Assembly: GCF_017744135.1 (NCBI RefSeq) | Contig: NZ_JAGHQU010000007.1 | Location: forward strand, 153,308 to 217,307 | DNA from: Endozoicomonas sp. G2_2 | GTDB lineage: Bacteria; Pseudomonadota; Gammaproteobacteria; Nevskiales; Salinisphaeraceae | Direction of reading: 5' to 3' | DNA length: 64,000 nt | Shown: positions 26,821 to 36,725 of the stretch, piece by piece | Position numbering within the stretch: the first letter of the stretch is position 1 | Layout of the letters: each line of letters begins with the position of its first letter | Notes under the pieces: generated by a model | Databases searched by the model: none | Seen by the model: the letters and a program-made list of their open reading frames with translations, nothing else | Told to the model about the DNA's origin: nothing | Position numbers and translations under genes: made by a program

Positions 26821-27639
26821 ATGTCCGATGACGAATCCCGTACTCCGCTGTCCCAGCTCCTCGCGGCCATGGCCAAGGATGGCGACCTGTCGCGCGTCAG
26901 CGTACCGGCCGACTGGATGCAGGGGCGCGCGATCTACGGAGGCCTGTCGGTCGCGCTGTGCGTGCAGGCGGCTTACGACCATCTCGGCGACGATCTGCCG
27001 CCGCTGCGATCGGTGGAGTGCAGTTTCATCGGCCCGTCCGGCAGCGATATCGCCATCCGCCCGACGGTGCTGCGCCGAGGCAAGTCGACCGCGTTCGTCG
27101 CTGTCGATCTGCTCAGCGACACGGATATCGCCGCACGCGCGATCCTGTGTTTCGGCAAGGCCAGGGCGTCCAGGGTCGATCATGTCGATCTCGCCGCGCC
27201 GCAGGTCGCGGGGCCCGAGGCCTGCGAGGCCAGTTTCTTCGCCTCGGCGGGGCGCATGGCACCCAATTTCACCCAGCATTTCGACAGCCGCTTCGTCGAC
27301 GGCTCGATGCCGGTCACGAACTCGGAATCGCCCGAGTACCTGGTATGGATTCGGCACAAGGACAGCCAGATCGATCCCGTCATCGTCGGCCTCGCCGCGC
27401 TGGCCGATGCGTTGCCTCCGGCTTCGATGGCGAGCTTCAGCGAGCCGGCGCCGGTCAGCACCATGACCTGGCACTTCGACGTGCTCAGCGATGCACCGCA
27501 GACCGAAGACGGCTGGTGGCTCAGCCAAAGCCGCGCCGAATACGCGCGCGACGGGTATTCATCGCAGGCGATGGCGGTATGGAACCGCGCCGGCCAGCCG
27601 ATGGTGATCGGGCGCCAGAACGTCGCGATCTTTCACTGA
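26821..27639 (+). CDS. TesB-like acyl-CoA thioesterase (double hot-dog)
   Basis: A 272-residue protein matching the acyl-CoA thioesterase II / thioesterase-like superfamily: N-terminal hot-dog with RAIYGGLSVALCVQAAY (about 36-52) and LRSVECSFIGPSGSD, and a C-terminal half with TMTWHFDVLSD and RAEYARDGYSSQAMAVWNRAGQPMV. It probably hydrolyses acyl-CoA or a related thioester in the cytoplasm. It stands alone, 78 bp after the HAD gene. Confidence 0.82.
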   Translation: MSDDESRTPLSQLLAAMAKDGDLSRVSVPADWMQGRAIYGGLSVALCVQAAYDHLGDDLPPLRSVECSFIGPSGSDIAIRPTVLRRGKSTAFVAVDLLSDTDIAARAILCFGKARASRVDHVDLAAPQVAGPEACEASFFASAGRMAPNFTQHFDSRFVDGSMPVTNSESPEYLVWIRHKDSQIDPVIVGLAALADALPPASMASFSEPAPVSTMTWHFDVLSDAPQTEDGWWLSQSRAEYARDGYSSQAMAVWNRAGQPMVIGRQNVAIFH

Positions 27640-27745
27640 TCGCCCGGCGCCGCGCGGTGCGGCGGTCGGCAGAATAACGGATGGTCGCTCGCGCGCGGCG
27701 GAACTAGAGTCGAAATCACTCGATTCGCACAGGAGTTCTGCCGCC

Positions 27746-28600
27746 GTGAGTGACCAGAAAAGACCGAAGCAGTCCCAGTCTGAACAGCCGGGCGACGAGT
27801 CCGCCATGCAGCCGACTCCGGAAATTATCCGTGACAGCTATCGGCCGGCCGACAAACTGCGCGACAAGGTGGCCATCATTACAGGTGGCGACAGCGGCAT
27901 CGGGCGCGCCGTGGCCGTGCACTACGCCGCCGAAGGGGCTGACGTTGTGCTCGTGCATCTCGAAGAGGACGACGACGCCGCAAAAACGCAACGCGAAGTG
28001 GAACAGCGCGGGCGTCGCTGTCGCCTCATGAAAGGCGATGTCGGTGACCCGGGCTTCTGCCGCCAGGTTGTAGACGACACGCTCGCCACGTTCGGCCGCG
28101 TGAATATCCTGGTCAACAATGCTGCAGAACAATACGACTGGGCCGACATCACCGAGATCCCGGAAGAGCAGCTGCTGCGTACATTCCAGACCAACATCTT
28201 CAGTCATTTCCACCTGTCCAAGGCCGTGGTACCGCACATGGGCGAAGGTGACACGATCATCGCCACATCCTCGGTCAACGCCTTCAAGGGCAACGACACG
28301 CTGATCGACTATTCCGCGACCAAGGGCGCAATTCAGGGGTTGGTTCGGTCGCTGGCGCAGTCGCTCGTGGACCGCGGTATACGCGTGAACGCCGTGGCGC
28401 CGGGCCCGGTATGGACGCCGCTGATCCCCGCCAGCTTCAACGCCGAGAAAACCGCCCACTTCGGAGGCCAGGTGCCGATGGATCGCGCAGCGCAACCCAG
28501 TGAGATCGCACCGGCCTACGTGTATCTCGCCTGCGAGGAGTCGTCGTACATGACCGGGCAGACCTTGCATCTCAACGGCGGGGTGATTCTCAACACCTGA
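27746..28600 (+). CDS. Short-chain dehydrogenase/reductase (YhxC/YdaD-like)
   Basis: A 284-residue SDR with a polar N-terminal extension of about 45 residues typical of the YhxC/glucose-and-ribitol-dehydrogenase branch, often stress-linked. The NAD(P) motif is TGGDSGIG (47-54), NNAAE sits near 130, and the catalytic Ser (ATSSVNAF) and Tyr-x3-Lys (DYSATKGA) near 180-200. The start is a GTG at 27746 with AGGAG at 27731-27735. A strong terminator follows at 28657. The substrate is unknown. Confidence 0.88.
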   Translation: MSDQKRPKQSQSEQPGDESAMQPTPEIIRDSYRPADKLRDKVAIITGGDSGIGRAVAVHYAAEGADVVLVHLEEDDDAAKTQREVEQRGRRCRLMKGDVGDPGFCRQVVDDTLATFGRVNILVNNAAEQYDWADITEIPEEQLLRTFQTNIFSHFHLSKAVVPHMGEGDTIIATSSVNAFKGNDTLIDYSATKGAIQGLVRSLAQSLVDRGIRVNAVAPGPVWTPLIPASFNAEKTAHFGGQVPMDRAAQPSEIAPAYVYLACEESSYMTGQTLHLNGGVILNT

Positions 28601-28656
28601 GTGAATACAGGGGCGGCCACGCGACGCGCCGTCCGCCCCGATCGACGCCGCTCCAG

Positions 28657-28693
28657 AAAGCCCGTGCGCAGGCCGTTGCGTACGGGCTTTTTT
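28657..28693 (+). terminator. Intrinsic terminator after the SDR gene
   Basis: AAAGCCCGTGCGCA (28657-28670) pairs with TGCGTACGGGCTTT (28677-28690) around GGCCGT. The 14 bp stem (one G-T pair) is followed by a run of six T at 28688-28693. Confidence 0.92.
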
Positions 28694-28739
28694 AACGTCC
28701 CTGGCCTCGTCGCTGGACTGCGCTTCGGAAATAATCCAT

Positions 28740-28776
28740 TTGACGCATAGTTGCGCAATAAATAATAATCATTCGC
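28740..28776 (+). promoter_or_regulatory. Putative Fur-controlled promoter of the siderophore receptor
   Basis: TTGACG (28740-28745) and TAATAA (28763-28768) are 17 bp apart. Positions 28758-28776 match the 19 bp Fur consensus in 13 of 19 positions, including an uninterrupted ATAATCATT. The box covers the -10 region, so iron-loaded Fur should block transcription. This is the only such box I see in the siderophore locus. Confidence 0.6.
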
Positions 28777-28837
28777 ATTACGCGGGATGGGTGGTCCAGC
28801 CATGCGCACGTTTGGGATTTATAGGGAGTAGATGGGG

Positions 28838-31204
28838 ATGTCCGCAATCGATTTTTGCCAGACCGGCCGACGCGTCGTGGGTCGGTCCTGGGTTCACGTC
28901 ATGGTCTGCAGCGCACTGGGGTTGAGCGTTTCAGTGCTGCCGGCCGCCGTGTTCGCCCAGGACGGCGACCCGGAAAACGGCGCGCAACGCACCGAGTCGC
29001 TGCCCGCGATCGGTGTCGATGGATCGTCACAGCAAAACAACAGCCGGCTCGGTTCGCAGACGCTGGCGCCGCTGATGGTGCAGGGTGAAGCGGTCAACAG
29101 CGCGGACGCGCCGACGACCGGTTATTCCGCCGACGCGACGCGCGCCGCGACCAAGACCGACACGCCACTCATTCAGACGCCGCTGGCCATCGATGTCGTA
29201 CCGCGCGAGCAGGTCGAGGATCAGGGCGCGCGCACGATCAACAACGCGTTGCGCTATACGCCGGGCGTGTTCACCGGCCTTTCCGGGTCCTCGTCGCGGC
29301 AGACCACGATCGCGCTGCGTGGCTTTCCCGGCGGCGACGTCAACAACACCTTTCTCGACGGCCTGCGGCTGGCCAACGATCCCGGTTCGTTCACCAACAT
29401 CCAGATCGACCCGTTCTTTCTGGAGCGTATCGACGTGATCAAGGGTGCCCTGTCCGCCCTTTACGGGCGTGCGCAGCCGGGCGGGCTCGTCAATTATGTG
29501 AGCAAGAAGCCGCAGGCCGAGCAGCAGGGGCTGGTGCGGGTCTATGGCGGCAGCTTCGGCACCTACGGCGCGGGCGTCGACCTCACCGGCCCGCTCGCGG
29601 ATCCCGACCTGGGCAACTACCGCGTGACGGTGAGTGGCGAGACCAGCGACACCCAGTACGACGTGGTCGAAAGCGAACGCTTCACCATCATGCCGCAGGT
29701 CAGCTTCAATCTCGCCGACGATACGACGCTGCTGCTGCAGGCCTATATCCAGCGTGACCCGGAGGGCGGCTTTCACGGTTCGGTGCCATACGCGATCACA
29801 GCGGATGACGAGCGTTTCGGCCGCACCGTGGACGACGAGTGGATCGACGGCGCGCGCAACTACGAAGAATTCGATCGCGATATCAATTTGTTCTCGTTTC
29901 AGCTCGACCACGAGGTCAACGACAACGTGACGCTGACCTCGCGCGGCCGCTACGCGGATGTCGATACCGAACTCAAGCAGGTCTATCAGAACGGCTTTTT
30001 GGCTGATGTGCCGCAAGCGACGATAGATTTCCGTGAACAATCTCCGGGCATTCCCGTGGGCTATTACGATCAGTTCTCGCCGAGCGCGCTCGACCGGTTC
30101 TACTCGCGTGCCAAGGAGAATCTGACGGCGCTCAGCTTTGATAATTACGCCACGTTCGAATTCGACACGGGCGCGATCGAGCATCGCATGCTCGGCGGGT
30201 TCGGCTACGAGGAGCGCGACAACTCCGTGCGCTATGCGAGCGGCTATCTCGCGACGCCGCTCGAGGCGTTCAATCCGAATTACGGCGGCGATCCGATCCT
30301 CGACGACGACAGTCTGGCGCCGGCCAACAACCGCCAGTCGCGCCAGGTCGGTTTCTATCTGCAGGATCAGATGGAATGGAACAATGTCCATCTGGTGCTC
30401 GGTGGCCGCCAGGATTATCTCAAGCGCGAGTACACCAACGGCGCCACGGGTGAAACGGTGGACCGAAGCGACGATGCCTTCACCGGGCGCGCCGGGCTGC
30501 TCTACGAAACCCGCTGGGGTCTGTCGCCCTATGTGTCCTACAGCGAGGGCTTCAATCCGAGTGCGTACACGCCGTTCAACGGGGAAGTGGCGGATCCGGT
30601 GGAAAGCCACCAGTACGAAGTGGGTCTGAAATACCAGCCGCCGGGCGTGGATGCCATGTTCACGCTGGCGCTCTACGACCTCACACAGGAAAACGTGCAG
30701 CAGCGATTCCAGGTCAATCCGGCACGCTTCGACAGCGTGGGCGATGTCGAGTCGAAAGGCATCGAACTGTCGGCGCGCGCCGATCTCACCGACCGCCTGA
30801 ACGTGATCGCCTCCTATACCAACAGCGACGTCGAGTATCAGGACAATTTTCCCGACCAGGGCGTGATCGCCGGCAATACCTTCACGCGTACGCCCGATCA
30901 GCAGGCCTCGGCCTGGGCGAAGTATGACCTCACCCCGGCGGTCGACGTTGGCGCGGGCGTGCGCTACGTGGGCGAAAGTTATGCCGACGCCGCCAACACG
31001 CTCGAAGTGCCGGACTACACGCTTGCCGATGCCATGGTTAGCGTGAAGCTCGGTGAACTGGCGTCCTCCATGGACGGCGCGACGCTGCGGCTCAACGCCA
31101 ACAACATCTTCGACAAGGAATACGTCGAAGCCTGCTTCAGCGCCAACAACTGCTACTACGGTTATTCCCGCGAAATCATCGCGACGCTGGATTATCAGTT
31201 CTAG
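28838..31204 (+). CDS. TonB-dependent ferric-siderophore receptor
   Basis: Outer-membrane receptor importing an iron-siderophore complex with TonB energy. The 788 residues include a signal peptide ending near AVFAQ, a plug domain from about residue 105 (TPLAIDVVPREQVEDQGARTI, LRGFPGGD, VIKGALSALYGRAQPGGLVNYVSK) and a 22-strand barrel ending in the aromatic residue of TLDYQF. It resembles hydroxamate receptors (FhuA/FoxA/FpvA type). No N-terminal signalling (STN) domain is present. ATG 28838 has GGAG at 28825-28828 (9 bp spacing); ATG 28832 would be too close to it. It lies directly upstream of the biosynthetic genes. Confidence 0.93.
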   Translation: MSAIDFCQTGRRVVGRSWVHVMVCSALGLSVSVLPAAVFAQDGDPENGAQRTESLPAIGVDGSSQQNNSRLGSQTLAPLMVQGEAVNSADAPTTGYSADATRAATKTDTPLIQTPLAIDVVPREQVEDQGARTINNALRYTPGVFTGLSGSSSRQTTIALRGFPGGDVNNTFLDGLRLANDPGSFTNIQIDPFFLERIDVIKGALSALYGRAQPGGLVNYVSKKPQAEQQGLVRVYGGSFGTYGAGVDLTGPLADPDLGNYRVTVSGETSDTQYDVVESERFTIMPQVSFNLADDTTLLLQAYIQRDPEGGFHGSVPYAITADDERFGRTVDDEWIDGARNYEEFDRDINLFSFQLDHEVNDNVTLTSRGRYADVDTELKQVYQNGFLADVPQATIDFREQSPGIPVGYYDQFSPSALDRFYSRAKENLTALSFDNYATFEFDTGAIEHRMLGGFGYEERDNSVRYASGYLATPLEAFNPNYGGDPILDDDSLAPANNRQSRQVGFYLQDQMEWNNVHLVLGGRQDYLKREYTNGATGETVDRSDDAFTGRAGLLYETRWGLSPYVSYSEGFNPSAYTPFNGEVADPVESHQYEVGLKYQPPGVDAMFTLALYDLTQENVQQRFQVNPARFDSVGDVESKGIELSARADLTDRLNVIASYTNSDVEYQDNFPDQGVIAGNTFTRTPDQQASAWAKYDLTPAVDVGAGVRYVGESYADAANTLEVPDYTLADAMVSVKLGELASSMDGATLRLNANNIFDKEYVEACFSANNCYYGYSREIIATLDYQF

Positions 31205-31349
31205 CGGTCACAGCGCGTAGCAGCCACGGCCCGCCGTCGTTCCGGCGGCGGGTCGCGGACCGAACAGCGAAATAAAAACGAGGGGACAGGGCCTGCATGC
31301 ACCGGCGCGCGGGGCGATACGTTTTTATCTCGAAAAGGAGGCCTGCGCC

Positions 31350-32939
31350 ATGCGCACCTCGACCACGGCACCACGCACCGACGATGCTGCCGACCGGATC
31401 CGCGGCGCCGACATTGCCCGCCGCGCCCAGATCTTCAACGAGCACAATCTCGATCTCTATCGTGACCAGGTCGACCAGGCCGCGGATGCGGTCACGGCGG
31501 CCGTGCGGCGGGCAACACGTGTCCACAGCGGGGTGCGCCCAAGTGAACTGGCGCCCGCGTTCGAGGCCTTGGACCTCGACGACGCCTGCGGCGACATGCC
31601 GGCCGCGCTCGATGAACTGCGGCGGCTCTATCTCGATCACGCGGTGTATTTCCACCACCCGCGCTATGCGGCGCACCTGAACTGCCCGGTGCTGGTGCCG
31701 TCGATCGCGGCCGAGGCGGTGCTGAGCGCGATCAATTCGTCGATCGATACCTGGGACCAGAGCGCGGGCGGCACCTTCATCGAGCAGAAGCTGATCGCCT
31801 GGACCGCAGAGCGTGCGGGCCTGGGCGCGGCCGCCGACGGTGTGTTCACCAGCGGCGGTACCCAGTCGAACCTGATGGCCATGCTGCTGATGCGCGATGC
31901 CTGGTGTGCCCGTGAATACGGCCACGGCACGGTGCAGAAGCAGGGGCTGCCGGCCGAGGCGTCACGGCTGCGCGTGTTCGTTTCGGAGGTGAGCCATTTC
32001 AGTCTCTCGAAGGCCGCCGCGCTGCTCGGCATGGGGCATGACGCGGTGGTGAGCGTGCCCTGCGACGCGGCAAAGCGCATGGACACGGCCGCACTGGCTA
32101 ACGCGATCGCCCAGTGTCGCGCCGAGGGCAATATCCCGGTCGCGGTGGCCGCGACCTGCGGTACGACAGACTTCGGCAGCGTCGACGACATGAATGCAAT
32201 CGGCGCGATCTGTCGTGCCGAAAAACTCTGGATGCACGTGGACGCGGCCTACGGTTGTGGGCTGCTGGTGTCGAACCGGCATCGCCACAAGCTCGCCGGT
32301 ATCGAGCATGCGGACTCGCTGACGGTCGACTACCACAAGGCTTTCTTCCAGCCGGTCAGCTGCAGCGCGTTCATCGTCAACAACGGCGCGGATCTCGGTC
32401 TGATCACGCACCATGCGGATTATCTGAACCCGGCCGAAGCGGCCGCGGCCGGCACGCCGGATCAGGTGAACAAGTCGCTGCAGACCACCAAGCGTTTCGA
32501 CGCGCTCAAGCTGTGGCTGACCCTGCGCACGATAGGTGCCGACGCCATCGGCGACGCTTTCGACGGTGCCGTGGCGCTTGCACGGGGCACCTACGAACTC
32601 ATGCTCGCCGAGCCGCGTCTGGAACTGCTGCACCGCCCGGAGTTGAGCACGATCGTGTTCCGCTACCGGCCGTGTCTCACCACATCGGACGCCGAACTGG
32701 ACGAACTCAATGCCACGATCCGCGCCCAGCTCGCCCGCGACGGCGAGGCCATGATCGCGGGCACGAAAGTCGACGGCCGGCGCTATCTGAAATTCACGCT
32801 GCTCAACCCGGCCACAACCGTTGAGCAGATGCGCGAGATCGTCGATCTGATCCTGACCTACGGCATGGCCAATGATCGTAATGCCCAGATGATCGCAGCG
32901 GCCCCGGCGGCGAACCGGGCGTATCGCCGTCATGGATAA
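31350..32939 (+). CDS. desA: PLP-dependent lysine/diamine-forming decarboxylase for siderophore synthesis (DesA type)
   Basis: Pyridoxal-phosphate group II decarboxylase, 529 residues, predicted to turn lysine (or ornithine) into cadaverine (or putrescine). FTSGGTQSNLMAML near residue 170, HVDAAYGCG near 298 and the Schiff-base lysine Lys330 in DYHKAFFQP are visible. AAGGAGG lies 7-8 bp before the ATG. It overlaps the hydroxylase gene by 8 bp. The gene order decarboxylase, N-hydroxylase, acyltransferase, NIS synthetase is that of desABCD, which supports the assignment. The exact amino acid used is inference. Confidence 0.88.
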   Translation: MRTSTTAPRTDDAADRIRGADIARRAQIFNEHNLDLYRDQVDQAADAVTAAVRRATRVHSGVRPSELAPAFEALDLDDACGDMPAALDELRRLYLDHAVYFHHPRYAAHLNCPVLVPSIAAEAVLSAINSSIDTWDQSAGGTFIEQKLIAWTAERAGLGAAADGVFTSGGTQSNLMAMLLMRDAWCAREYGHGTVQKQGLPAEASRLRVFVSEVSHFSLSKAAALLGMGHDAVVSVPCDAAKRMDTAALANAIAQCRAEGNIPVAVAATCGTTDFGSVDDMNAIGAICRAEKLWMHVDAAYGCGLLVSNRHRHKLAGIEHADSLTVDYHKAFFQPVSCSAFIVNNGADLGLITHHADYLNPAEAAAAGTPDQVNKSLQTTKRFDALKLWLTLRTIGADAIGDAFDGAVALARGTYELMLAEPRLELLHRPELSTIVFRYRPCLTTSDAELDELNATIRAQLARDGEAMIAGTKVDGRRYLKFTLLNPATTVEQMREIVDLILTYGMANDRNAQMIAAAPAANRAYRRHG

Positions 32940-34266
32940 ACGCGACACGCACATCCACCACGTCGCCGGTATCGGCATCGGCCCGTTCAATCTCGGCCTG
33001 GCCGCGCTGGCCGCACCCCTCGACGATCTCGACGCGGTGTTCATCGACGAGAACGATCAGTTCGACTGGCATCCGGGGCTGCTGCTGGAAGGCGCGACCC
33101 TGCAGACGCCGTTCATGGCCGATCTCGTCACGCTCGCCGACCCGACCAGCCAATTCAGCTTTCTAAACTATCTGAAGCAGACCGGGCGGATCTACGCGTT
33201 CTATATCCGCGAGAACTTCTTCATGCTCCGGCGCGAGTACAACCAGTACTGCCGCTGGGTCGCCGAACGGCTCGACAGCCTCGTGTTTTCCACCCGCGTC
33301 GTCGCCACGGCCTACGACGACACGGCCGGCTGCTACGTGCTCACGCTAGAGGACACGGCCGACGGCACGCGCCGCGAACTGCGCGCCCGATCGCTGGTGC
33401 TGGGCAGCGGGCCAAGCGTGCATGTGCCCGACTGCTGTCGCGATCTCGATGGCCGCGCCGTGCATGCGCGTGAATTCGCGCACGCCCGCGACACGCTCCA
33501 GGCCAGTGATTCGATCACCGTGGTCGGCAGCGGCCAAAGCGCGGCGGAGGTCTTCCACGAGCTGCTCGCCGATCAGGAACGCTACGGCTACCGGCTCGAC
33601 TGGTTCACACGTTCGCCGCGTTTCTTCTCGTTGCAGTACGACAAGCTGACGCTGGAGATGACGTCGCCGGAATATGTCGATTATTTCCACGGCCTGTCGG
33701 AACACCGGCGGCACAAGCTGGGCGAGGAGCACAAGGCGCTCTACAAGGGTATCGACGAGTCGCTGATCAACGCGATCTACGACCTCATGTACGAGCGCGA
33801 CGTGGCCGGCACGCTAAACGTCGGCCTCCAGGCCAACGTGGAACTGCGCGATGCGCGTGTCGCCGCGGATGCCGTCGAACTGGATTTCTTCCAGCACGAA
33901 CAGGGCGCAGCGTTCACACATCGAAGCGGATCGGTCGTTCTCGCGACCGGCTTTGCCTATCGCGTGCCGGACTATATCCACGGCATCGCCGACCGCATCC
34001 GCTGGGATGCCCAGGGGCGTTTTGATGCCTCGCGCCACTATGCGGTCGATCACGACAACGCCGAGATCTTCGTCCAGAACGCCGAGATCCATACCCACGG
34101 TTTCGTCACGCCGGATCTGGGCATGGCCTGCTATCGCAACGCCTGCATCCTGCGCGCGCTCACCAGCGTCGAGCATTACCCGATCGAGCGGCGGATCGCC
34201 TTCCAGCAATTCGCCGTGGACGAGACGCATACGCCGGCTTCGGATCGTCGCCGTACACCGGCCTGA
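32932..34266 (+). CDS. desB: Lysine/ornithine N-monooxygenase (DesB type)
   Basis: FAD/NADPH enzyme that N-hydroxylates the diamine or amino acid to prepare the hydroxamate. The 444 residues show the FAD site GIGIGPFNLGLAAL (13-26), DWHPGLLLEGATLQTPFMADLVTL near 45-68, the NADPH site VVGSGQSAAEVFHEL near 196-210 and the C-terminal VLATGFAYRVP. It belongs to the IucD/SidA/DesB family. It overlaps the decarboxylase gene (ATGGATAA), indicating coupled translation. Confidence 0.92.
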   Translation: MDKRDTHIHHVAGIGIGPFNLGLAALAAPLDDLDAVFIDENDQFDWHPGLLLEGATLQTPFMADLVTLADPTSQFSFLNYLKQTGRIYAFYIRENFFMLRREYNQYCRWVAERLDSLVFSTRVVATAYDDTAGCYVLTLEDTADGTRRELRARSLVLGSGPSVHVPDCCRDLDGRAVHAREFAHARDTLQASDSITVVGSGQSAAEVFHELLADQERYGYRLDWFTRSPRFFSLQYDKLTLEMTSPEYVDYFHGLSEHRRHKLGEEHKALYKGIDESLINAIYDLMYERDVAGTLNVGLQANVELRDARVAADAVELDFFQHEQGAAFTHRSGSVVLATGFAYRVPDYIHGIADRIRWDAQGRFDASRHYAVDHDNAEIFVQNAEIHTHGFVTPDLGMACYRNACILRALTSVEHYPIERRIAFQQFAVDETHTPASDRRRTPA

Positions 34267-34324
34267 AGCGCGGCACGGCAGCTGCCCCGGTCACTTTCTT
34301 TCCAGACTCAACGAGGAGACGAGC

Positions 34325-34900
34325 TTGAGCGATCCAAGCGTTCTTCAAGCACGCCATATTCCCGGCATCGGCGAACTGGCGATCACGGCCTTCGATATCG
34401 AGCGGCATGCGCCGACCGCCCATGCCTGGCTGCGTAGCGATCATGCCCGCTTCTGGGGCATGCAATCGCTGAGCGCCGAGCAGATTCACGACTATTTCCG
34501 ACAGCTCGCCGCCGCCGACGATTTCAATGCCTTCATCGGCCTGCACGACGACCGCCCGACCTTCCTCATGGAGCGCTATGCGCCGGCCGCGGAAGCCATC
34601 GGCGACCACTACGACGTCCAGTCCGGCGACGTCGGCATGCACGTGCTCGTCGCCCCCGGCGAAAAACGCATCCCCGGTTTCACCTGGGCAGTGTTCGTCC
34701 AGATCATGGATTTCCTATTCAGCGATCCCGCTGTGGAACGCGTCGTGGTTGAGCCCGACGTCACCAACGAAGGCATTCACCCGATCAACCGCCGCGCCGG
34801 TTTCGTCTATCACCGCCAGGTCGACCTGCCGGGCAAGACCGCCTGGTTCGCGACCTGTACGCGTGAGGATTACGCCGCCGCGCTCGACGCTTCTCTTTAA
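34325..34900 (+). CDS. desC: GNAT acyltransferase for siderophore hydroxamate formation (DesC/IucB type)
   Basis: A 191-residue acetyltransferase-fold protein that should transfer an acetyl or succinyl group onto the hydroxylated amine. The core block is FWGMQSLSAEQIHDYF (near 45-60), followed by RVVVEPDVTNEGIHPINRRAGF (about 140-160), typical of the IucB/AlcB/DesC family. No ATG fits. A TTG at 34325 is preceded by AGGAG at 34314-34318 with ideal spacing, and translation from it gives MSDPSVLQ. Length agrees with stand-alone DesC proteins. Confidence 0.88.
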   Translation: MSDPSVLQARHIPGIGELAITAFDIERHAPTAHAWLRSDHARFWGMQSLSAEQIHDYFRQLAAADDFNAFIGLHDDRPTFLMERYAPAAEAIGDHYDVQSGDVGMHVLVAPGEKRIPGFTWAVFVQIMDFLFSDPAVERVVVEPDVTNEGIHPINRRAGFVYHRQVDLPGKTAWFATCTREDYAAALDASL

Positions 34901-34913
34901 AGGACACTCACCG

Positions 34914-36710
34914 ATGACCCGCATGCCGATCACCGCGACCGAACAGGCCGTCGCCCATCTCGACCCCGCCACCTGGGCCGCCGCCAACGCCCGCATGGTC
35001 ACGAAGATGATCAGCGAGTTCAGTCATGAACTGCTGATCACGCCCGTGGCCGAGAACGAAGACAACGGCGTCTACACGCTCACGCCGGACGACAGCGCCG
35101 TGCGCTACCGCTTTCGCGCGCGTGTGCTCGAACTCGAGCACTGGCATATCGAGCCGGGCACGCTGGAAAAGACCGTCGACGGTGCGCCCGCGCCGCTGGA
35201 TGCTGTGACCCTGATCACCGAACTCAAGGACGTTCTGGGCATCGGCCCCGGCGCGTTGCCGATCTATCTGGAAGAGATCACCGCCACGCTCTACAGCATC
35301 GCCTACAAGATCGCCCACGGCGGCCCGGCCGCGGCTGATTTCGTCGACGGCGATTTCCAGCAGATTGAAGCCGCGATGACCGAAGGCCACCCGGCATTCG
35401 TTGCCAACAGTGGACGCATCGGCTTCGACAGCGTCGATTATCGTGCCTACACGCCGGAAGCCGCAGCGCCAATCCGACTGGTGTGGGTCGCTGCACACGT
35501 CAGCCGCGCGGATTTCGCTTGCACGGCCGATCGCAGCTACGCCAGCCACATGGCAGACGAACTCGAGGCCGCCAACCGCGAGGCGTTCGCCGAGCGGCTG
35601 GCCGAGCGCGGGCTGGACGCTGCCGATTATCTGTTCATGCCGGTGCATCCCTGGCAGTGGCACAACAAGCTCGTCTATCTGTTCGCCGGCGAAATCGCCT
35701 CGCAGCACCTCGTCTATCTCGGCTTCGGCCAGGACGCCTACCAGGCACAGCAGTCGATCCGCACGCTGTTCAACCGCGACAACCCGACGCGCTGCTACGT
35801 GAAGATGGCGCTGTCGATCCTCAACATGGGCTTCACCCGCGGTCTGTCGCCGTACTACATGCGCGGCACGCCCGAAATCAACGACTGGATCGCCAGGCTG
35901 ATACGCGACGACGACACCCTGCAGGAGAAGGGCTTTTCGATCCTGCGCGAGGTGGCCTCTATCGGTTACCGCCATCCGCAGTTCGAGGCGGCCGCGCCCA
36001 AGCGTGATGCCTACAACAAGATGCTGGCGGCGCTCTGGCGGGAGAGCCCGTTCACGCAGACAGAGCCGGGTCAGCGGCTGATGACCATGGCGGCGTTATT
36101 GCATCGCGATGCGGAAGACGCGTCCGTGATCGGCGCGCGCATCGACGCCTCGGGCCTGGATACCGACGCCTGGCTGGCGCGCTATCTCGACGCCTACATG
36201 AGCCCGCTGCTGCACTGCTTCTTCGCCCACGACCTGGTGTTCATGCCGCACGGCGAGAACATCATTCTGGTACTCGAAGACAACGTGCCGGTGCGCGCGA
36301 TCATGAAGGACATCGCCGAAGAGGTCGGCATCATGAACACCGAAGTCGATCTGCCCGGTGAGGTCGCGCGCCTGTCGGTCGAGGTGCCGGAAGAACTGAA
36401 GGTGCTCAGCCTGTTCACCGACCTGTTCGACCTGATCTTTCGCTATATCGGCGCCATTCTGCATACCGAACGCGATTATCCGCAGGAAGCGTTCTGGCAG
36501 CAGGTCGCGAACTGCATACGTGACTACCAGGCAGCGCACCCCGAGTTCGCTGACAAGTTCGCGAAATACGACCTGTTCGCGCCCGAGTTCAAGCGCTCCT
36601 GTCTCAACCGCCTGCAGCTGCGCAACAACGCCCAGATGATCGATCTGGACGATCCCGCCGGCAACCTGCAGTTCGCCGGCACGCTCGCCAATCCGATTGC
36701 CGCCGGCTGA
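34914..36710 (+). CDS. desD: NRPS-independent siderophore synthetase (IucA/IucC family, DesD type)
   Basis: ATP-dependent NIS synthetase that condenses and usually cyclises N-hydroxy-N-acyl-diamine units, as in desferrioxamine E or bisucaberin synthesis. The 598 residues include the N-terminal GHPAFVANSGRIGF (nucleotide-binding block, near 158-171), MPVHPWQWHNKL near 242, TRCYVKMALSILNMGFTRG and the C-terminal FAHDLVFMPHGENIILVLEDN with catalytic-site His/Asp residues and the FerIV-like tail. AGGA precedes the ATG by 9 bp. It is the last gene of the siderophore operon. Confidence 0.93.
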   Translation: MTRMPITATEQAVAHLDPATWAAANARMVTKMISEFSHELLITPVAENEDNGVYTLTPDDSAVRYRFRARVLELEHWHIEPGTLEKTVDGAPAPLDAVTLITELKDVLGIGPGALPIYLEEITATLYSIAYKIAHGGPAAADFVDGDFQQIEAAMTEGHPAFVANSGRIGFDSVDYRAYTPEAAAPIRLVWVAAHVSRADFACTADRSYASHMADELEAANREAFAERLAERGLDAADYLFMPVHPWQWHNKLVYLFAGEIASQHLVYLGFGQDAYQAQQSIRTLFNRDNPTRCYVKMALSILNMGFTRGLSPYYMRGTPEINDWIARLIRDDDTLQEKGFSILREVASIGYRHPQFEAAAPKRDAYNKMLAALWRESPFTQTEPGQRLMTMAALLHRDAEDASVIGARIDASGLDTDAWLARYLDAYMSPLLHCFFAHDLVFMPHGENIILVLEDNVPVRAIMKDIAEEVGIMNTEVDLPGEVARLSVEVPEELKVLSLFTDLFDLIFRYIGAILHTERDYPQEAFWQQVANCIRDYQAAHPEFADKFAKYDLFAPEFKRSCLNRLQLRNNAQMIDLDDPAGNLQFAGTLANPIAAG

Positions 36711-36725
36711 TCGATCGCGCGCGGC

